Made by a program: the position numbers and the translations under genes
Notes under the pieces: generated by a model
What the model saw: only the letters and a program-made list of their open reading frames with translations
Told to the model about the DNA's origin: nothing
Database searches by the model: none
Shown: one piece after another, positions 26,673-40,055 of the stretch
Position numbering within the stretch: the stretch's first letter is position 1
Layout: every line of letters begins with the position of its first letter
From: Biomphalaria glabrata
Taxonomy: Eukaryota; Mollusca; Gastropoda; Planorbidae
Assembly (NCBI RefSeq): GCF_947242115.1
Contig: NC_074711.1
Location: 55,016,963 to 55,080,962, forward strand
DNA: 64,000 bases
Reading direction: 5' to 3'

Positions 26673-29600
26673 TTATCCACGTTCACAAATAAGGTCAATC
26701 ACCTGGAGAAAAACAAATTGTTACAAATTCATTATCACCACACATAAAAACTGAGCTATTTAAAAATTGCAAAACATTTGTATAGATAATTTTTTTTAAC
26801 AATATTTTAGAGTTAATCAAAACTAAATCAAGGAAATAATATTGGATAGACTAGACATTTGTTAAGTTTCATAAGCAGTAACAAAACTAGTCTACTTTTG
26901 AAATACAAATTCTAACATTCAGAAATATTGTGAACTAGAGAACAAAGCAATGTCTGCTTACACTTGGTTCCATCATAGTTGGGTCCACACACCTATGCAC
27001 AGCACTACAGACTATCTCATCCAGTAACACTTGGACCAAGCTAAGAGATGAAAACAAGTAGGATTTGAAAATACCACTTTAAATTGATTCTTAGCAGTCA
27101 ATAAAACCATTTCTAAAAAATGTAAGTATGATATGAAATAATCCATAAATATCTATAAAAAAAAAAGAGGTCTCTCAATACGAGAAAAGAAAAGCACAAA
27201 AATAATGGTTTTCTAACCCAGATTCTAGTGCAAGAAAAAAAGAGAAACTTGTAGACAGAAACTGACATCTTGCCCAAGTCATTAATTAAAATCACTAGGC
27301 AAATGGAGCCTCAAGACAAGAAAAGTACTCCAAGAAGTGCCTGATGGTATTAACTGGAAGCAAACAAACAATTTTGGTTACACCTAGAACAACATAAATC
27401 CACAACATGAGACTGTGGACATTTTTTCAGGACCCATAATAATACATAAAGTTAGGTTAGCCAGTGGTTTAAACTTAATCTGTAATTAATAAACAGTGTA
27501 AGCTAAAAAGGGAAAAAAAATTCAAAACATTTGGTAAAAGATTTCCTAAAAACTTTATTTTACAATTTTGTACAATTTTATGTGAAATCCATTTTATCAT
27601 CAACATTTGTGCACCCCAACATGCATTAAAATGGCTTTAACTTGGATACATTTCTTTTTAATGTGATCTAATGTAAAGATTACTGCTTCAAGGCTGCAGA
27701 TATTGAGTTGTGGATATCAATGCCATAATGTCTTTAATGAAAATAAACCATGTCCCAGAGGGACTCGCAAAATTCCCTTTATTAAAAGAGTGGACAAAAT
27801 GTGACGCATTCTTTCAGAAACATAAGAACAAAACTGGATTTATCTGCAAGAGCATAGGACCAGTACAGTTCGGCTTTTCTTTTACATGCTGACTCCCATT
27901 ATCACCACCTATACACAGACATATAGTTTGATTTGTAAGAAAATTTAAATTCAAATAGAAACCAAAACATTATCTCAAAAGTACACATTACCGTTGGCAA
28001 AACAAATTGATGACACAGTAACAATTTATCTGTTTGTTAAACTGTAGTAAATAAATGTGTAGCAATATTGCATGTAATGTTAAGCATTGGTTTTAAAATA
28101 GGGTGTGTTTTTGTACTTAGCATCAAACTATTGATGTTGACCCCTGCAGCATAGAGTTTTACATACACACTACTATGAAATGCATCCGATAAGAAAGACT
28201 TACTTTTCATCTGAGACAAATCTCCAGAGATAAAGTTGAAGGTAGTGTGTGTCTACCTGTATCTGTTGAATTCCATACTTGCCAAATGTTCTCAGACGTA
28301 CACATTCTAGAAAGGTCTGTCCAAAGAGACAATAGGAATTTTTCATTTTGAAAAATAAAAGCTTTTCAAAACTTATCACTCAAGTTATCTTTTTAAATTT
28401 TATTTTAATTTGCAGATATTTGAATCTGTTGTTGATACAAACCTTGAGACTTATTTTGACTATTCCAGTTAGTACTGACACTTTAGAAAATTCTACAGCA
28501 CTGAATATTTCAATCTTCTCTGAGAAAAGTTTCTGAATATTGCTCATTAAACTGTTATCAACACTGTGAAAAAAAAAAAAGTCAAAATATACTGATATTT
28601 CATAAAAACGAAAAATATTAATGTATTTTTACAAGTTGTAAGGCTACTACCTAGGAGCATAATTCCACTGCTGTCTCCGACTTTGTTGAGCAGCTGAACT
28701 AAGTGCATGAGTTCTTCTGCTTGAGTCACTGCTACGTTCTTTTCTGATACCCTCTTCATACAACTGGCCAACCTAAACAATGACATTTGAGATATATTTA
28801 TATAAGAAGGTGTCTAACACAGACTTTTTTTCTGTAGCTCTAATGCTAATTGCCCATTTCCAACATACCTGCATGTCTATAACAGTAATATCTTCAACAA
28901 CACGTTTCATTACCGCCCTTACATTACGTGGCTCTATGGTATTTAGCCAGTCTCTTGTCTCAACACTTTTACGCAACATCTACAAAATGTACATTGATTC
29001 AATATATATATCAAGGCATAGAACTTAACAAGACAAAGCTTAAAACCAAATAGCACAAATATCAGTCATACACAAAGAATATATATTTGTCAACTAAGAA
29101 CTGAAGCTCAAGGTTGACTACATTGATATCTCTTACAAAAGTAGAAAGTGTGAAGATCAATATAAATAAATTGTAATGATGTACTGGTAGTATCTGCCAA
29201 TCCACAAGCACTATATAGAGATGATGTACCTGTGATATTGTTAGTCCTTGGAAACGAACATAATGGTTTAACAGTCTTTGTCCAGTTTCTTTGGCTAAAG
29301 CAAACAATTCCGTCATTGTAGTGACAGAAGTTTTATCTTCCACCATAAACTGCTCTTCAGCAAGAGAAAGCTGATAATAGAAAATTGTTGGATAATTATT
29401 TTTTTTATGTGTGTATATTATATATATATTTATAATTATTTGTTTATTTATTTATAACAGGTGCCTTTTGGATAGATATATTTTGTTAACATGTGAAATA
29501 TTTTTGAATCTACTATTTGTAACATTGAATAAAAAAAACAAACTTCCTTGATCTATTTACCAGATAAGAAATTGTTGCATTTTCCAAGTCAATACAAAAT

Positions 29601-32600
29601 CTTGATAGAATCAAAAGAAGTGTTGGTGGTGTCATTGTTTTGTCTCCAGACACTTCACAGAAGTCCTAAAATAAAAATGTAAAAAACAAAATAGAATTTT
29701 TACACAATGAAAAAAACAACAACAAAAGTTAAGAAGTAATTAATTCATAATTTTTTTTTTAAATTATAATATTATCAAATATTTAATTGAATTCCATTTT
29801 CCATGTTTCTCATAAGCCTTTTTAATATATAATTTTATGTTGTATAAAAATAGCTGAACACTTACATTGCAAACTGAGCAGACATGCTTGATAAATGCCA
29901 CAACTAAACCTTCCCGAACATCTTGACTACAAAATGGACCACGGAAATATGGTTTCATTGCAAATGTAATATCAGATGCAATAAATGCCTGCAGAGAGAT
30001 TTTTAAATGTTTTCAAATTTTATAACAATTTACTACTTCAAACAAGTTACCATGTAGGTAACAGCTTGTCAATGAGTAGGTTTTCACTTAAAGACAGTAT
30101 AAAAAGCCTAATAGGAGACAACATTCTATTTTACCACATTTTTTATTATTCTAAAATATTGAATAAGTTATTTTTCTTTGTCTTAAACTCTGAACTGTTT
30201 AAATTGATACCTGTAAATTAATTAATACAGACTTGATTTGTTCCACAACTGATGTCTGTATGTTGCCTAAAAGGTCTGACAATCTGGCATTATGATCCTG
30301 TTTACCAACTAGCCTTGGAGCTGCCAAACTTTGCCTTATGTCTGTTAGGCAATCTAAAGGTTAAAAACATAATAATGAAATGGTTCCATAAATTATGATA
30401 TAAATATATATATAATATTTATATGCACAAACAAATAATGATAAAAAAAACTTTATAAATAGAAAAAACATTTTACTTAAGAATATAAGTAGGAGACCAG
30501 CATTACAATAATATTAATATGTTTCAATATTTTTACCTGCAAAATGTTGTTTGAGAGACTGCAAGTAATGTGCCACTCTGTCTTTAGCTCCTCTAGAAAC
30601 TATTTCAGTTCCAGCTCTATAAATATATATAATATAAAGCATCCCAATGTGCTATCTATTTATTAACAAAAAAAATCAAAGATATAAATTTTGGATTGTA
30701 ACATGAGGAAAAAATGGTAAAGTTCAAAGAGTTCTTATTAAGCCAGTTACCTTGAAAAATCAGTATCTGGAAGCAACTTGTTCATAGCTTGCAATCTTCT
30801 GTGGAAACGATCTAATGCTCTGACTAAGATTGTGTTATCCCCTGTCTCTTTCTGGAAATGAAGAATACAACATTCATCAAATCAAGGATCTATATTGAAC
30901 AAGCAAAAAACTGCAAATAGAAATAGCTTACCTCAAGCTGAACTCTCTTCCTAACAAAACTGAAGTATTGTTCCATCAGTTCATTCACAAAAATGACCAA
31001 TTTTCTCAATGCAATGGTGTCTAGTGATTCACTGAAATAGTGACATGCAAATAAATGGGTTTTACAGTTGAAGCAAAATATTTAAAAATCAATTTTAGTT
31101 TAGGGAAGATAAAAAAAAATTAAATATAAACAAAATACTAACTCTGCTTGAGGTCTGTTCAAAAACATATCATTGTATGAAGCAATCACCAAACAAATAT
31201 TGCTTAGAAATCCATTGCAGCCTAAGTCTACAAATTCTAACACATCCTGATCAGGAAAAAATGTTAAAATACATTTAAGAACTTGGCAAAATAATATTAT
31301 TAAAAAACAACTGCTTGATTTCTATTATTGATTCAATGTCATTTAGTTATTCAATCAAGACAAATGAGTAGTTTGATCACATTCTACTTACCATACCAGA
31401 CGTAACATAAGCTTGAGAAGGCCTCTGCTCAGTACCAGGAGTGGTTTCACCTATGTACAGTTTAATCTGTCTATCCAACTCCTCAAGGTCTTCATCCAGC
31501 TTGTGTCTGGCACTTTAACAAGAATTCAAGTACTCAACAATCTATACAAACTGATGCTGTTTTTCACATTTTCAATGATTATAACAACAATAATCACAAC
31601 AAAATTATTGGATGTATGACTAAATGTCATAAGCTATTGCTACATATCAAAGGGGCTTGATTTTGAATCCTAACTCAAGTTGAGTTGTGTTTGCTGAGTG
31701 CCTAAAGAAACCCTCCCCACACCCTTTTTCATAAAAAAAAAAGATTGAACTAGAATGCATTGAGTAAGTAATAGCATAAAAGACACGTGATGTTTTGGAA
31801 GTTATGCCAAGGAAAAATTAAAAAAAACAACAAAACATGAATACAGAAAATCTACACATGGCCTAATTGTGCCGATGTGCCAAAAACTCAAAACTCTAAA
31901 CTCTCTAATAGCTAACAGAACCAATAGTTAGCACTTGAAGTGTTAGTTTCTATTACAGAGAGAAAATCATTTTTAGCACTTAAAAATGATTTTCTCTCTG
32001 TAATTGAAACTAACACTCCAAGCAGTTTATTTGATCAAAGCAAGTGACAAAAACACTTAACTTTAATATTTGTTATGTCTAGTAGCAATATAAAAACCTA
32101 ATGATAAACTTTAGGAGTATAGAAGTCTTGACACAGTCTTAACTAAAAGTCATAAATAAAATAAACTTATGACTAACTTACTGAGACAAGAATTCCTGAC
32201 ACAAAGATTCAGCGGGCTCACCAAGTTGAAGCAATAGGTCAACACATTCTGTCAGCTGTTTGGCTGTTGACTATTAAAACATTTGACATTGAGAAAAAAA
32301 AAGTTTTTATTATGATCTATTTAGAAAATGTAAACTAATAATCAACATTATTAATTGCTTTTCAAACTGATACCTCTTTCTGCTTGAACTTTTCCCTCAG
32401 CTTACAACATAGTTGTTTTATTATAGTTTCACAGTCACGATGAATGGCTTGGAAGCTGGGCATATGCTCATACTGGTGTAGAACTCTCTGAGCTTTGGTA
32501 TAGTACCTGTGCATTTACAATATCAGATCAACAGTTTATTCATATAATTTTTTATGTTCATTCATAAAAAGATAATGTTAAAAAAATATTCATTAGTTTT

Positions 32601-35600
32601 CCCGGTTAAATCAGACAATCTCTTATTTGTCGAAACTGGGATTTTTAATGTATTTTTATAAACTCGTATGGAATAATATGTGTTGTTATTATTGTATATT
32701 TCTGATTTTTTTTTTTAAATCATGGACTTTTTAAAGTTATTGTTTATAAGTTCACTGGTGTTTTTCTTACTGTCTGAACATTAGCTTGTAATACATCTTA
32801 CTGTTCTCTTTTGTGTTAATTATGTCTTTTTATATTTTCTGGAATTAATGATTCCAAATATATGATATCTAGTATTGGTCTTACTTTGGTTTAATTTAAT
32901 TGACGCGCTAGGCTTTTATTAGGTTTGACAGATTTCTTTTAATAAAATGTAATGTCATGTTTAATATTGTTTTTATTTCATCAATATGGAACTTAATGAT
33001 AGCTATGTATTTTGAGTAAATAAGTATTATGGATTTGTGGCCAAGGTCAATGGTTTACAATGAGTCTGATAAGTAGTGATTGTTTCCTTTTTTGGTTACT
33101 TTTAATAATTTGCAAAATTTTCTGAATGTAAAAACATGCTACAATGCAATGCCTTTAAATGATTTTTTTTATTTTGTATATAATATTATTTTAATTGCTC
33201 AATTGCAACTAATGTTGTTCTTTTGGATGTAAGTCCCCTAAGTATTTAACAACTTATTTACCTAACAGCTTGCACGTATGCTTCCATTTCTATGCACTTG
33301 TTTAATCGAGCAGGAAGCTCAAAAAGGAATTGAAGTTTTTTCAAAAGGGAATGAACTCCAACTAATTTTGTAATTTGCTGTCTTCTGTCTTGTAAAGTGG
33401 CGCTGATGCTGGCAGAAAAATCTGTGATAGCAGACATATTAGATGCCAAGTGGTCCATTTCATCTTCCATTTTACGGAAATCATTTTTCATCTGCAATAT
33501 TTTTAAATTTCATTTTTAGGTTACATGGAGTTCTTCTATTTAAATGAATAAGTCACAACTTTAGCAATTAAATAGGAGGCTATTAAAATATTTTTTAACT
33601 GAGATAATTTAAAAAAAAACAATGAAATTGTGAAGTACTCAAAAAATACCTTTCTAATAGTATCCGTAGCACTTATGAACTTATTATAATTCTCATACAC
33701 CAGTGTTTGCATGTCACTGTCTAGTCCTCGTATTTCACGCACCATTTTTTGTTCTTCATCCATCAGGTCAGTGAGAGATTTCTCCTGCATAAATCAAACA
33801 TATAACAAAAATGGCTTGGCAAAAGAAAATATTATAGAGGATAAAAAAACAGACCAAGAATTAATGGAATAAATAATAATTAAAGATGTGAGAAAAGAAT
33901 ATAATATAAAATAGATAAGATGAGAAAAACAAAAGGTAATGTTTTATTAAAAAGAAAAACAGATATTGGAAAATTACATTAAAAAAAAACATACTGAACA
34001 TGGTTTTGACAATCCTCAATAATGAAGTTTAAAAAAAAGGTAAAGTTTGAGTCGCAATACACATACATATGAATGTTGTTCAACTTTGACTAGGAATATA
34101 CTTTTACCTGAATAAGTTTTGATAGATAAGTTTCAGGCTGAAAATGGGCTCCATCAATGTTGCATGGATTTCCTGCATCTGGGTCTTCATTTTCCAAACC
34201 ATAAAACGATTTTAAATCTCGTCGATAAGGTCTTTCATCCTGTACAACTGAATCTGGTAAAATAAAATGAAACAATATTAAAAACAAGCTACTACTTAAC
34301 TAAGACCTTCTAGCTAATTCAAAAATCTTTTTTTTTCTCCTCTACGTCATAAAGAAGAAAAAGAAAAAAAGTACTTTTTTTTCAATGAGAGGAAATTGTA
34401 AATTTACTAGTTTAGAGAATATTTTTTTATTGATATTATATTAGATAATTTCTGGTCACCAAAAATATATCATCAGCATAGGTTGGCTGGCAAGTAAAGC
34501 GAAATGGTTTTAATATGAATGGCTGTGTGTATTTTGTTTCTTCTTCAACTTATTAATTTTACTTGAGGAGAAGCTTTTGAATAAAGTATAGAAGATATAG
34601 TAGTGTATAATATTCTGCAATTGATAAGTTTATGTAAATTTTCAAATAAATTTAAAAAAAAAACATTTTACAGTGAAATTTCTGTAATTCCCTCAAATTA
34701 TCGATTTGTTTACAACCGTATTTTATGCCCAAAATATCTCAGGTAAAAAATGTGCTAGAGAAAAACTAAAAGTTCTCTTAACTGTATTACTTTAATAAAT
34801 ATCATCAAATCTACTTTAGTACAGTGGTTGGTTCTCAAACTGTGGTCTGAAGACCTATAAGATGACCCAGAGGGTCCACAGAAAGATGAAAATAGGTATA
34901 TACAGTTAAAATAACTTCATTGCTAAAAGCTAGTTAATCTGATAGGATAATTTAATAATAATCAACAGGCCACACACTATTTTTGTACATGTCTATTACG
35001 TTCTATTCTATGTTGACCTAAACCAAAGATTTCAATACATTCTTCACTTGGATATTCCTGACTGCGTGTTGAGCTATTTTACACATGGACAAATTCAGAT
35101 CCCAATCACAAATGATTCATACAGGAGCAGCTTATTGAAATATCGACAAACGAGGAACTTAAACCACTGTTTGAAAAAGGATATCACAAATTCTAGCCAC
35201 AAATACAGATTTCAATTTTATATCCTTCATTATGGGTCATTGTACAGACGTTGTTGACTGCTTACAATTTTCTTATTTGGTAGAACGTGGATACAGTACC
35301 GACTAGAAATTTTTGCTCAAAAAGAGATTTGCAGTAACTACTTACAAACATGAAGCCAGACATAAATACATTCATAAAATCTCATCAACATTAATTTTTT
35401 CTAAAAATCTAATCTCTATAATATAAACATTCCTTCAACAAATTTTTTTTTTGTACATTTGTAACTTATAAAAATATAATTATAAAATGCATTTATGACA
35501 TTTATGTAGCTTTTTCCTTGTGGTCTGTTTTAGCTATATAATAATTATAAAGGGGTCTCAGAGTAAAAAATATTGAGAAAGTCTGCTCTACTGAGTAGAG

Positions 35601-36610
35601 GCTCTAGTCTAGTAAACTAGACTAGTTGAGTTGGTCTAGAGACTCTGTCTCTGGACTAGTCTGGATTAATGTCTTTAGACACTTTAGTCATGCATTGATG
35701 GATTTAAATTTCAAGTACACAGACTCTAAGTCTAAACTAGTCTCGAGAGACTCTAGATTTAAGTATATGATTAGATCAAAATATAATATTTAAAAAGTAT
35801 TTCACTAAAATCTAGTGACTACTGAGTAGATCCAGATCGAGTCTTCTGTCTATACTATTTAATCTACATCAGTAGTCAGTCTGAGTATCTAGATTAAGTG
35901 AAAGTTAATTCACTTCACTGTTATAATCATATTCATAATTATCTGTTAAGTTATTAATTTTAACTGTTAATTAAGTAATTCATCAGAAAACTGTGACTAC
36001 ACAACACTGTCTACAGTCTAAGTCTAAATCTAATCGACTCACTCTAATGCCTAATCTTAAATCTAGATTTTCTAGATTCTAGCCCCCCCCCCCCACATGC
36101 CCTAGGGCTAGGGGCCACTAGGGGCTAGCCTAGCTAGATCATAACTTAACTAAACTAGATTTAGATAATAGATCTAATTAATAATACTTAGGACTTAGTC
36201 ATACTAATAATAGTAATAATACTTAAACTTAATAGTCTAGTTACTCTACACTCTGACTAGACTCTAGTAATTACTAAATTACTAAACTAAACTAATTAGG
36301 TCTTATTAGCCTAGGTCTACTTTATTTAACTGTTAACTTTAAATTACTACATTAAATTTACATTATTATTATTTATTATGACTTTATGTATTGTTTAAAT
36401 TAAATTAATATGTTATTATAGTAGTGACAGTGACAATTATAAAATAATAGTGTTAATTGTTAAGTTAACTGTTAGTACTAGTAGTAGTGTTAGATCTAGA
36501 TCTAGATCTAAGTGTTAAAGTTAAGTGTTAAGTTATACATAGACTAATTACTAGATCTAGATCTAATTACTAATACCGTTTGTGGGTTGGGAGATTCTTC
36601 TTGGAATCAT
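26673..36610 (-). CDS. VPS51: VPS51 (GARP/EARP tethering complex subunit), complete
   Basis: VPS51 is the common subunit of the GARP and EARP complexes that tether endosome-derived carriers. Twenty-one exons, 5' to 3': 36577-36610, 34108-34253, 33650-33784, 33262-33491, 32374-32506, 32182-32270, 31392-31512, 31143-31246, 30932-31031, 30751-30851, 30537-30616, 30211-30353, 29866-29988, 29561-29665, 29230-29370, 28869-28979, 28651-28772, 28443-28563, 28204-28316, 26962-27040, 26673-26702. All phases agree, giving 786 residues (human 782). Signatures: [144 protein letters not shown] and the ending VIDLICERG. Exon 1 ([11 protein letters not shown] plus split Asp) is chosen by phase and donor only and is less certain. 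The last exon codes for just nine residues. Introns are mostly clean; intron 1 holds a hAT remnant. Confidence 0.95.
31934..32022. repeat. Near-perfect 42-bp inverted repeat (hairpin) in VPS51 intron 6
   Basis: The left arm 31934-31975 and right arm 31981-32022 pair at 40 of 42 positions around a 5-base loop GCACT. The inner 23 bp (TTACAGAGAGAAAATCATTT then TTA) are perfect. There is no coding sense. It may be a fold-back MITE, a hairpin-RNA source or a recent palindromic duplication. Confidence 0.9.
34822..35593 (+). mobile_element. hAT transposon remnant (ZBED5-type transposase C-terminus) in VPS51 intron 1
   Basis: It begins CAGTGGTTGGTTCTCAAACT, a hAT-type end. Across several frames it shows transposase C-terminal pieces: [28 protein letters not shown]-type and SYLVERG-like segments, with many stops and frame changes. 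The right end is poorly defined near CTGCTCTACTG. Its left and middle parts are homologous to 61310-61930. Confidence 0.65.
35600..36570. other. CTAG/AGATCT-rich block in VPS51 intron 1
   Basis: Dense CTAG words (GACTAGTCTGGATTAATGTC, AACTAGACTAGTTGAG, AGATCTAGATCTAGATCT) and a C run at 36081-36091. No exon or element was recognised. The same sequence style recurs at 6.8-8.3, 11.3-12.0 and 14.7-15.6 kb. Confidence 0.6.
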
Positions 36611-37473
36611 TTTAAAGATGACTGTATCAAATCAATGTATCATAATAATAGGTAATGTGTTTGTCTTTTTGTTCATTTCCACTTCTAAGTTCTGTGTAGA
36701 TTCTAGATGTATAGATGTCTAGTCTAGATCTAATGCACTTGCTCTTTTTTTAGAGAAGTTTTATTAAATGTACAAGGGACACCACTCTTAAAGAAAATCG
36801 TATTGTTACACAAGCATGATAGAAATACAAACATTGCCCCATTAACTGCATAGATTTAGAACTTCATTAGTTAAATAATTCAATAAGTAGATTCTAGATC
36901 TATATATGTGTGTAGATCTAAATTTAAATCTAGATCTAATTATTTGTCATAGACTGTCAGTGTACTAGATTCTATTAGACTATTATTAGAGTACTAAGAG
37001 TAAGACTAACAAATCTAAGCATTGACATTGGATGATTGGTGATTCACTGATTCACTGATTGTCAATCTGAATCAGTGAGTTGAGTGAGTGAATGTAAATA
37101 ATCATTATAATGTAATAATAATAATTACAATAATATTATTATTATATTATTTATTATTACAAATATACAATAATATAATATTTTTTTATAATAATTATAA
37201 ATTAATAATTATCTAATATAGTCTCTATCTAGATTATTATATATTATATATATATATATATATATTTAATAATAAAATTATTAATTAATTAAATCATTTA
37301 TTAATAAATTAGAATCTAGTTAATCTAGTTCTACCAAAAAAAAATATAGATCTAGATCTATAATTATAAATATCAAGACTTTTCCCATCTGAAATAAAAA
37401 TTAATTTTTATTAATATCTCCCCTTCCACTTGTCCTACAATGATGATAAATTTAGCATGTTGGGAATATTTTT
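36611..37473. other. VPS51 upstream region; AT-rich, no gene seen
   Basis: It contains TA/ATT microsatellites (about 37100-37270), AGATCT words and a GATTCACTGATTCACTGATT short repeat near 37040. It presumably includes the VPS51 promoter. Confidence 0.4.
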
Positions 37474-37477
37474 TTAA

Positions 37478-38735
37478 AGGGTAACTCCGATGGTTTTGAC
37501 AATTTTTGATATAATATGTGTTTTGATTTATAGATAATGAATATATTATTCTTTTTTTTTAATTTGCAAGAATAACTTAGTAATTGATGTTTTTGTGACA
37601 TAATTTTTCTGCGCATCCAAAACAGTCAGATTTTCACTGAATTTCTGTGTGACGTCACGAGTGTGCACTCAAATCCTATTGATAGGGAGGCGAAAAAGAA
37701 ATTATCTTTGATAAAAAAAATTTTCGTTTGTACATCATTAAAATTATTTTAAATACTTTAAAAGAAATTTCTAATGGTGTATAAATTATGACTGTATGTT
37801 TGACCGTAAGAAAATTATGATTTTTTTGTGCTGTTTTGACCTAACATTGGTTGACATGGAAAAAGTGATGAGAGAGCTTGACGCTGGCTCAGCCGGCGAG
37901 ACACACCCCCAAGGTCAAAAGTTAAAAAGTTGGAATTGAGATTCGTAGACGATAGAACTACTTATAAAATAAGAAATTTAATAGTAGATCTAGTATTCGT
38001 AGTAAATTTCTAGCTCACAAATCTGATTCATTTATATTTATGAACTTCAGTTGTTTAAAATGTCTCAGTAGTATCATTAATTGAATTCTTTGGCCTGGAA
38101 ATCCAATGTATTGTTGATACTGCACCTGGTATTAACTTCAATTTTTTTTTTAAATCCCATTTCCACAGCAATGAAGTTGCTGAAACAGCTTCTCTCAAAA
38201 TGGTTTGAGCATAAACAGGAATTAGCTAATGCCTTTGTAAAATATTTGCTCTTCAGGCGAATAAATTTTCCCCATTTTCCCTTTAAAACTTCATCTCTTG
38301 GAAACTTGCTGATTTTATCTCTGTGATTGGAACTACTGCAACAAGCTGAAGAACAATATTTAATTTTCTTCAAGTAGAAATAGAGGTTTATAAACAATGA
38401 CCGATTATAAATCAACGTGGAGACTAGATCTAGCTGTGAAGCGTAACAATAAATGCGATCCGATAGGTCTAGATCTAGACTAGAGAGTTTATCGGTTATA
38501 TAGGTCTAGATCTATATTTAGCCAGCACCCTTGTGACGTCACATTTTTAAAAACTAAAAACATCTCGCAGAACCCCGTTTTTTGGGGGGCGTGAAGAATT
38601 TTCTGTCTAATTTATTAAATATAAAATTTTCCGAGCATTTAAATAAAAAATGATATAATGTTTACTATTACAACTTTTTACGCAGAATTTAAATATGTCA
38701 ATAACTAAAATTTGAAAAACTATCGGAGTTTCCCT
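37478..38735. mobile_element. Kolobok-like DNA transposon, internally deleted, with TTAA duplications
   Basis: The ends are AGGGTAACTCCGATGGTTTT (left) and AAAACTATCGGAGTTTCCCT (right); their inverted match is 18 of 20. TTAA lies immediately outside each end (37474-37477 and 38736-38739). TTAA targets, AGGG-type ends and an internal THAP zinc-finger frame together point to Kolobok rather than piggyBac. At 1,258 bp it is much shorter than autonomous Kolobok elements and no DDE catalytic domain is seen, so it is non-autonomous. Confidence 0.78.
38077..38415 (-). pseudogene. THAP zinc-finger exon fragment of a Kolobok-like transposase
   Basis: A 112-codon minus-strand frame contains CSSACCSSSNHRDKISKFP, then WGKFIRLKSKYF and SCLCSNHFERSCF. 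That is a C-x(n)-C ... C-x2-H pattern with the KFP and W positions of a THAP domain. It lies wholly between the TIRs of the TTAA-flanked element, so it belongs to the transposon and not to a host THAP gene. It stops before any catalytic region. Confidence 0.7.
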
Positions 38736-38944
38736 TTAAGCCCTTTTCAACCATATATCATATAGGTTTTATTAGTATATTGTGATTTTGAATTATTTAT
38801 CGAACTACTATTAATAATGATGTACCAATATGAATCATGTCATAATTCAAATTGTCACATTATGTGTGTATCAGTGTATGATCATGATCAACTTAAGATT
38901 CTATATCTAGTCTACATCTACTGTATGATGTTATGTATCAATAT

Positions 38945-39508
38945 TGTAGCGTTTCTCACTGTCCAGGCTCTCTTTAAACTTTAAGAACTCAGGGCTCCAA
39001 AGTAGCATAACAGTTTAATATCCAATAAATTGCAGCCAACACTGTACGATTGGCAACAAGTAACACTGACTGTAAAAATATTTCAACGTTTAAAATTATA
39101 ACCATACTGCCGTATCAACTCTTGCACTGGCCTCTCTGCCTCGTCTTAGACTTGCACTGGGTTCAACAGTTCAGGACTGACTTCACACATTGAGCTCGTT
39201 GTGTTGGACTCAATGGCAGATCAAGATCAAGACGTCATCTCATACTTGCTGTACAGTGTGCTGGACTGTAGTGAACCGTTTTGACTGTGACACCTCCGCT
39301 CTTTATATAGTGTCCCCGCTAACCTTCTGGCTGATCACATGATCACTCCATTCAACGTGCCTGAGTACTATTCACAACACAGATCCTTCCCGAACTGTCC
39401 CTCACCACGGCTGGCCGCTGAAACTCATCTAGCACTGGCCTGGGGTGATTAGCGTTTGCTAAAAACACACATCACTACCCCATCTGTGTCACCACCAGGT
39501 TTATAACA
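38945..39508 (-). mobile_element. Probable solo LTR of a retrotransposon
   Basis: Read on the minus strand it starts TGTTATAAACCTGGTGGTGA and ends GAGAAACGCTACA, i.e. TG...CA ends, 564 bp, flanked by ATAT on both sides. A TATA box (CACTATATAAAGAGCGG) lies about 210 bases inside, as in an LTR promoter. No internal coding region adjoins it. Family not assignable. It is an old fossil in the interval between VPS51 and EFL1. Confidence 0.6.
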
Positions 39509-39526
39509 ATATAATATTTATATTAG

Positions 39527-39712
39527 TGTATGTTTGTTTGTAAAATGTTTTACTTATTTCGGATGTTCCTTCAAATTTGAAGATAATTACTTCCTAGTCC
39601 AAACCTACCACAGAACGACAGGGGATGGGAGCGGGCAGGGTTTGAACCCGAGACCATCGATAAGTCCGAATGACAGTCCAGCGCGCATACCGCTCTATCA
39701 GGTAGCCATCCA
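39527..39712 (-). repeat. tRNA-derived SINE, family B (copy 2)
   Basis: The reverse complement shows box B GGTTCAAACCC, then GCTCCCATCCCCTGTCGT, GGACTAGGAAGT and a GTAAAACATTTTACAAACAA tail, colinear with the copy at 13.5 kb. It lies 19 bp from the solo LTR. Confidence 0.8.
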
Positions 39713-39989
39713 GTATGATTGAGTACATAAATAATTTTGACTTAGTAATAGACTATATTACTGTAATTAATCTAGTTACTTTCTAGTACAACTAGATCTA
39801 GTCTAATTATTCTGGTAGACCCCATTCCATTATCATACTTTAATATGTTAAGAATATTTATAAAAATATTATTAAATATGTTTATCTTAATCTTTGATAT
39901 TTTGAGACGGCTATTCATGGGGGCAGATGATGTAAAGTTTCTGTAGCTTATTAGATCTAGAATCTAGATTTAGTCAAGTCTGTTATGTG

Positions 39990-40055
39990 ACCAGCTCATT
40001 ATCCCCTCATCTGCCCTATAGACCACAAGGCCTGTAAGGGGAACTTTACTTTTTT
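39990..40055 (+). repeat. tRNA-derived SINE, family A, 3' tail only
   Basis: It contains CATCTGCCCTATAGACCACA then AGGCCTGTAAGGGGAACTTT, matching the 3' end of the copy at 25.9 kb. It is truncated. Confidence 0.65.

Noticed and set aside
38077-38415. Host THAP-domain gene
   Set aside because: The frame lies entirely inside a TTAA-flanked inverted-repeat element and has no splice partners, so it is treated as transposon-derived.
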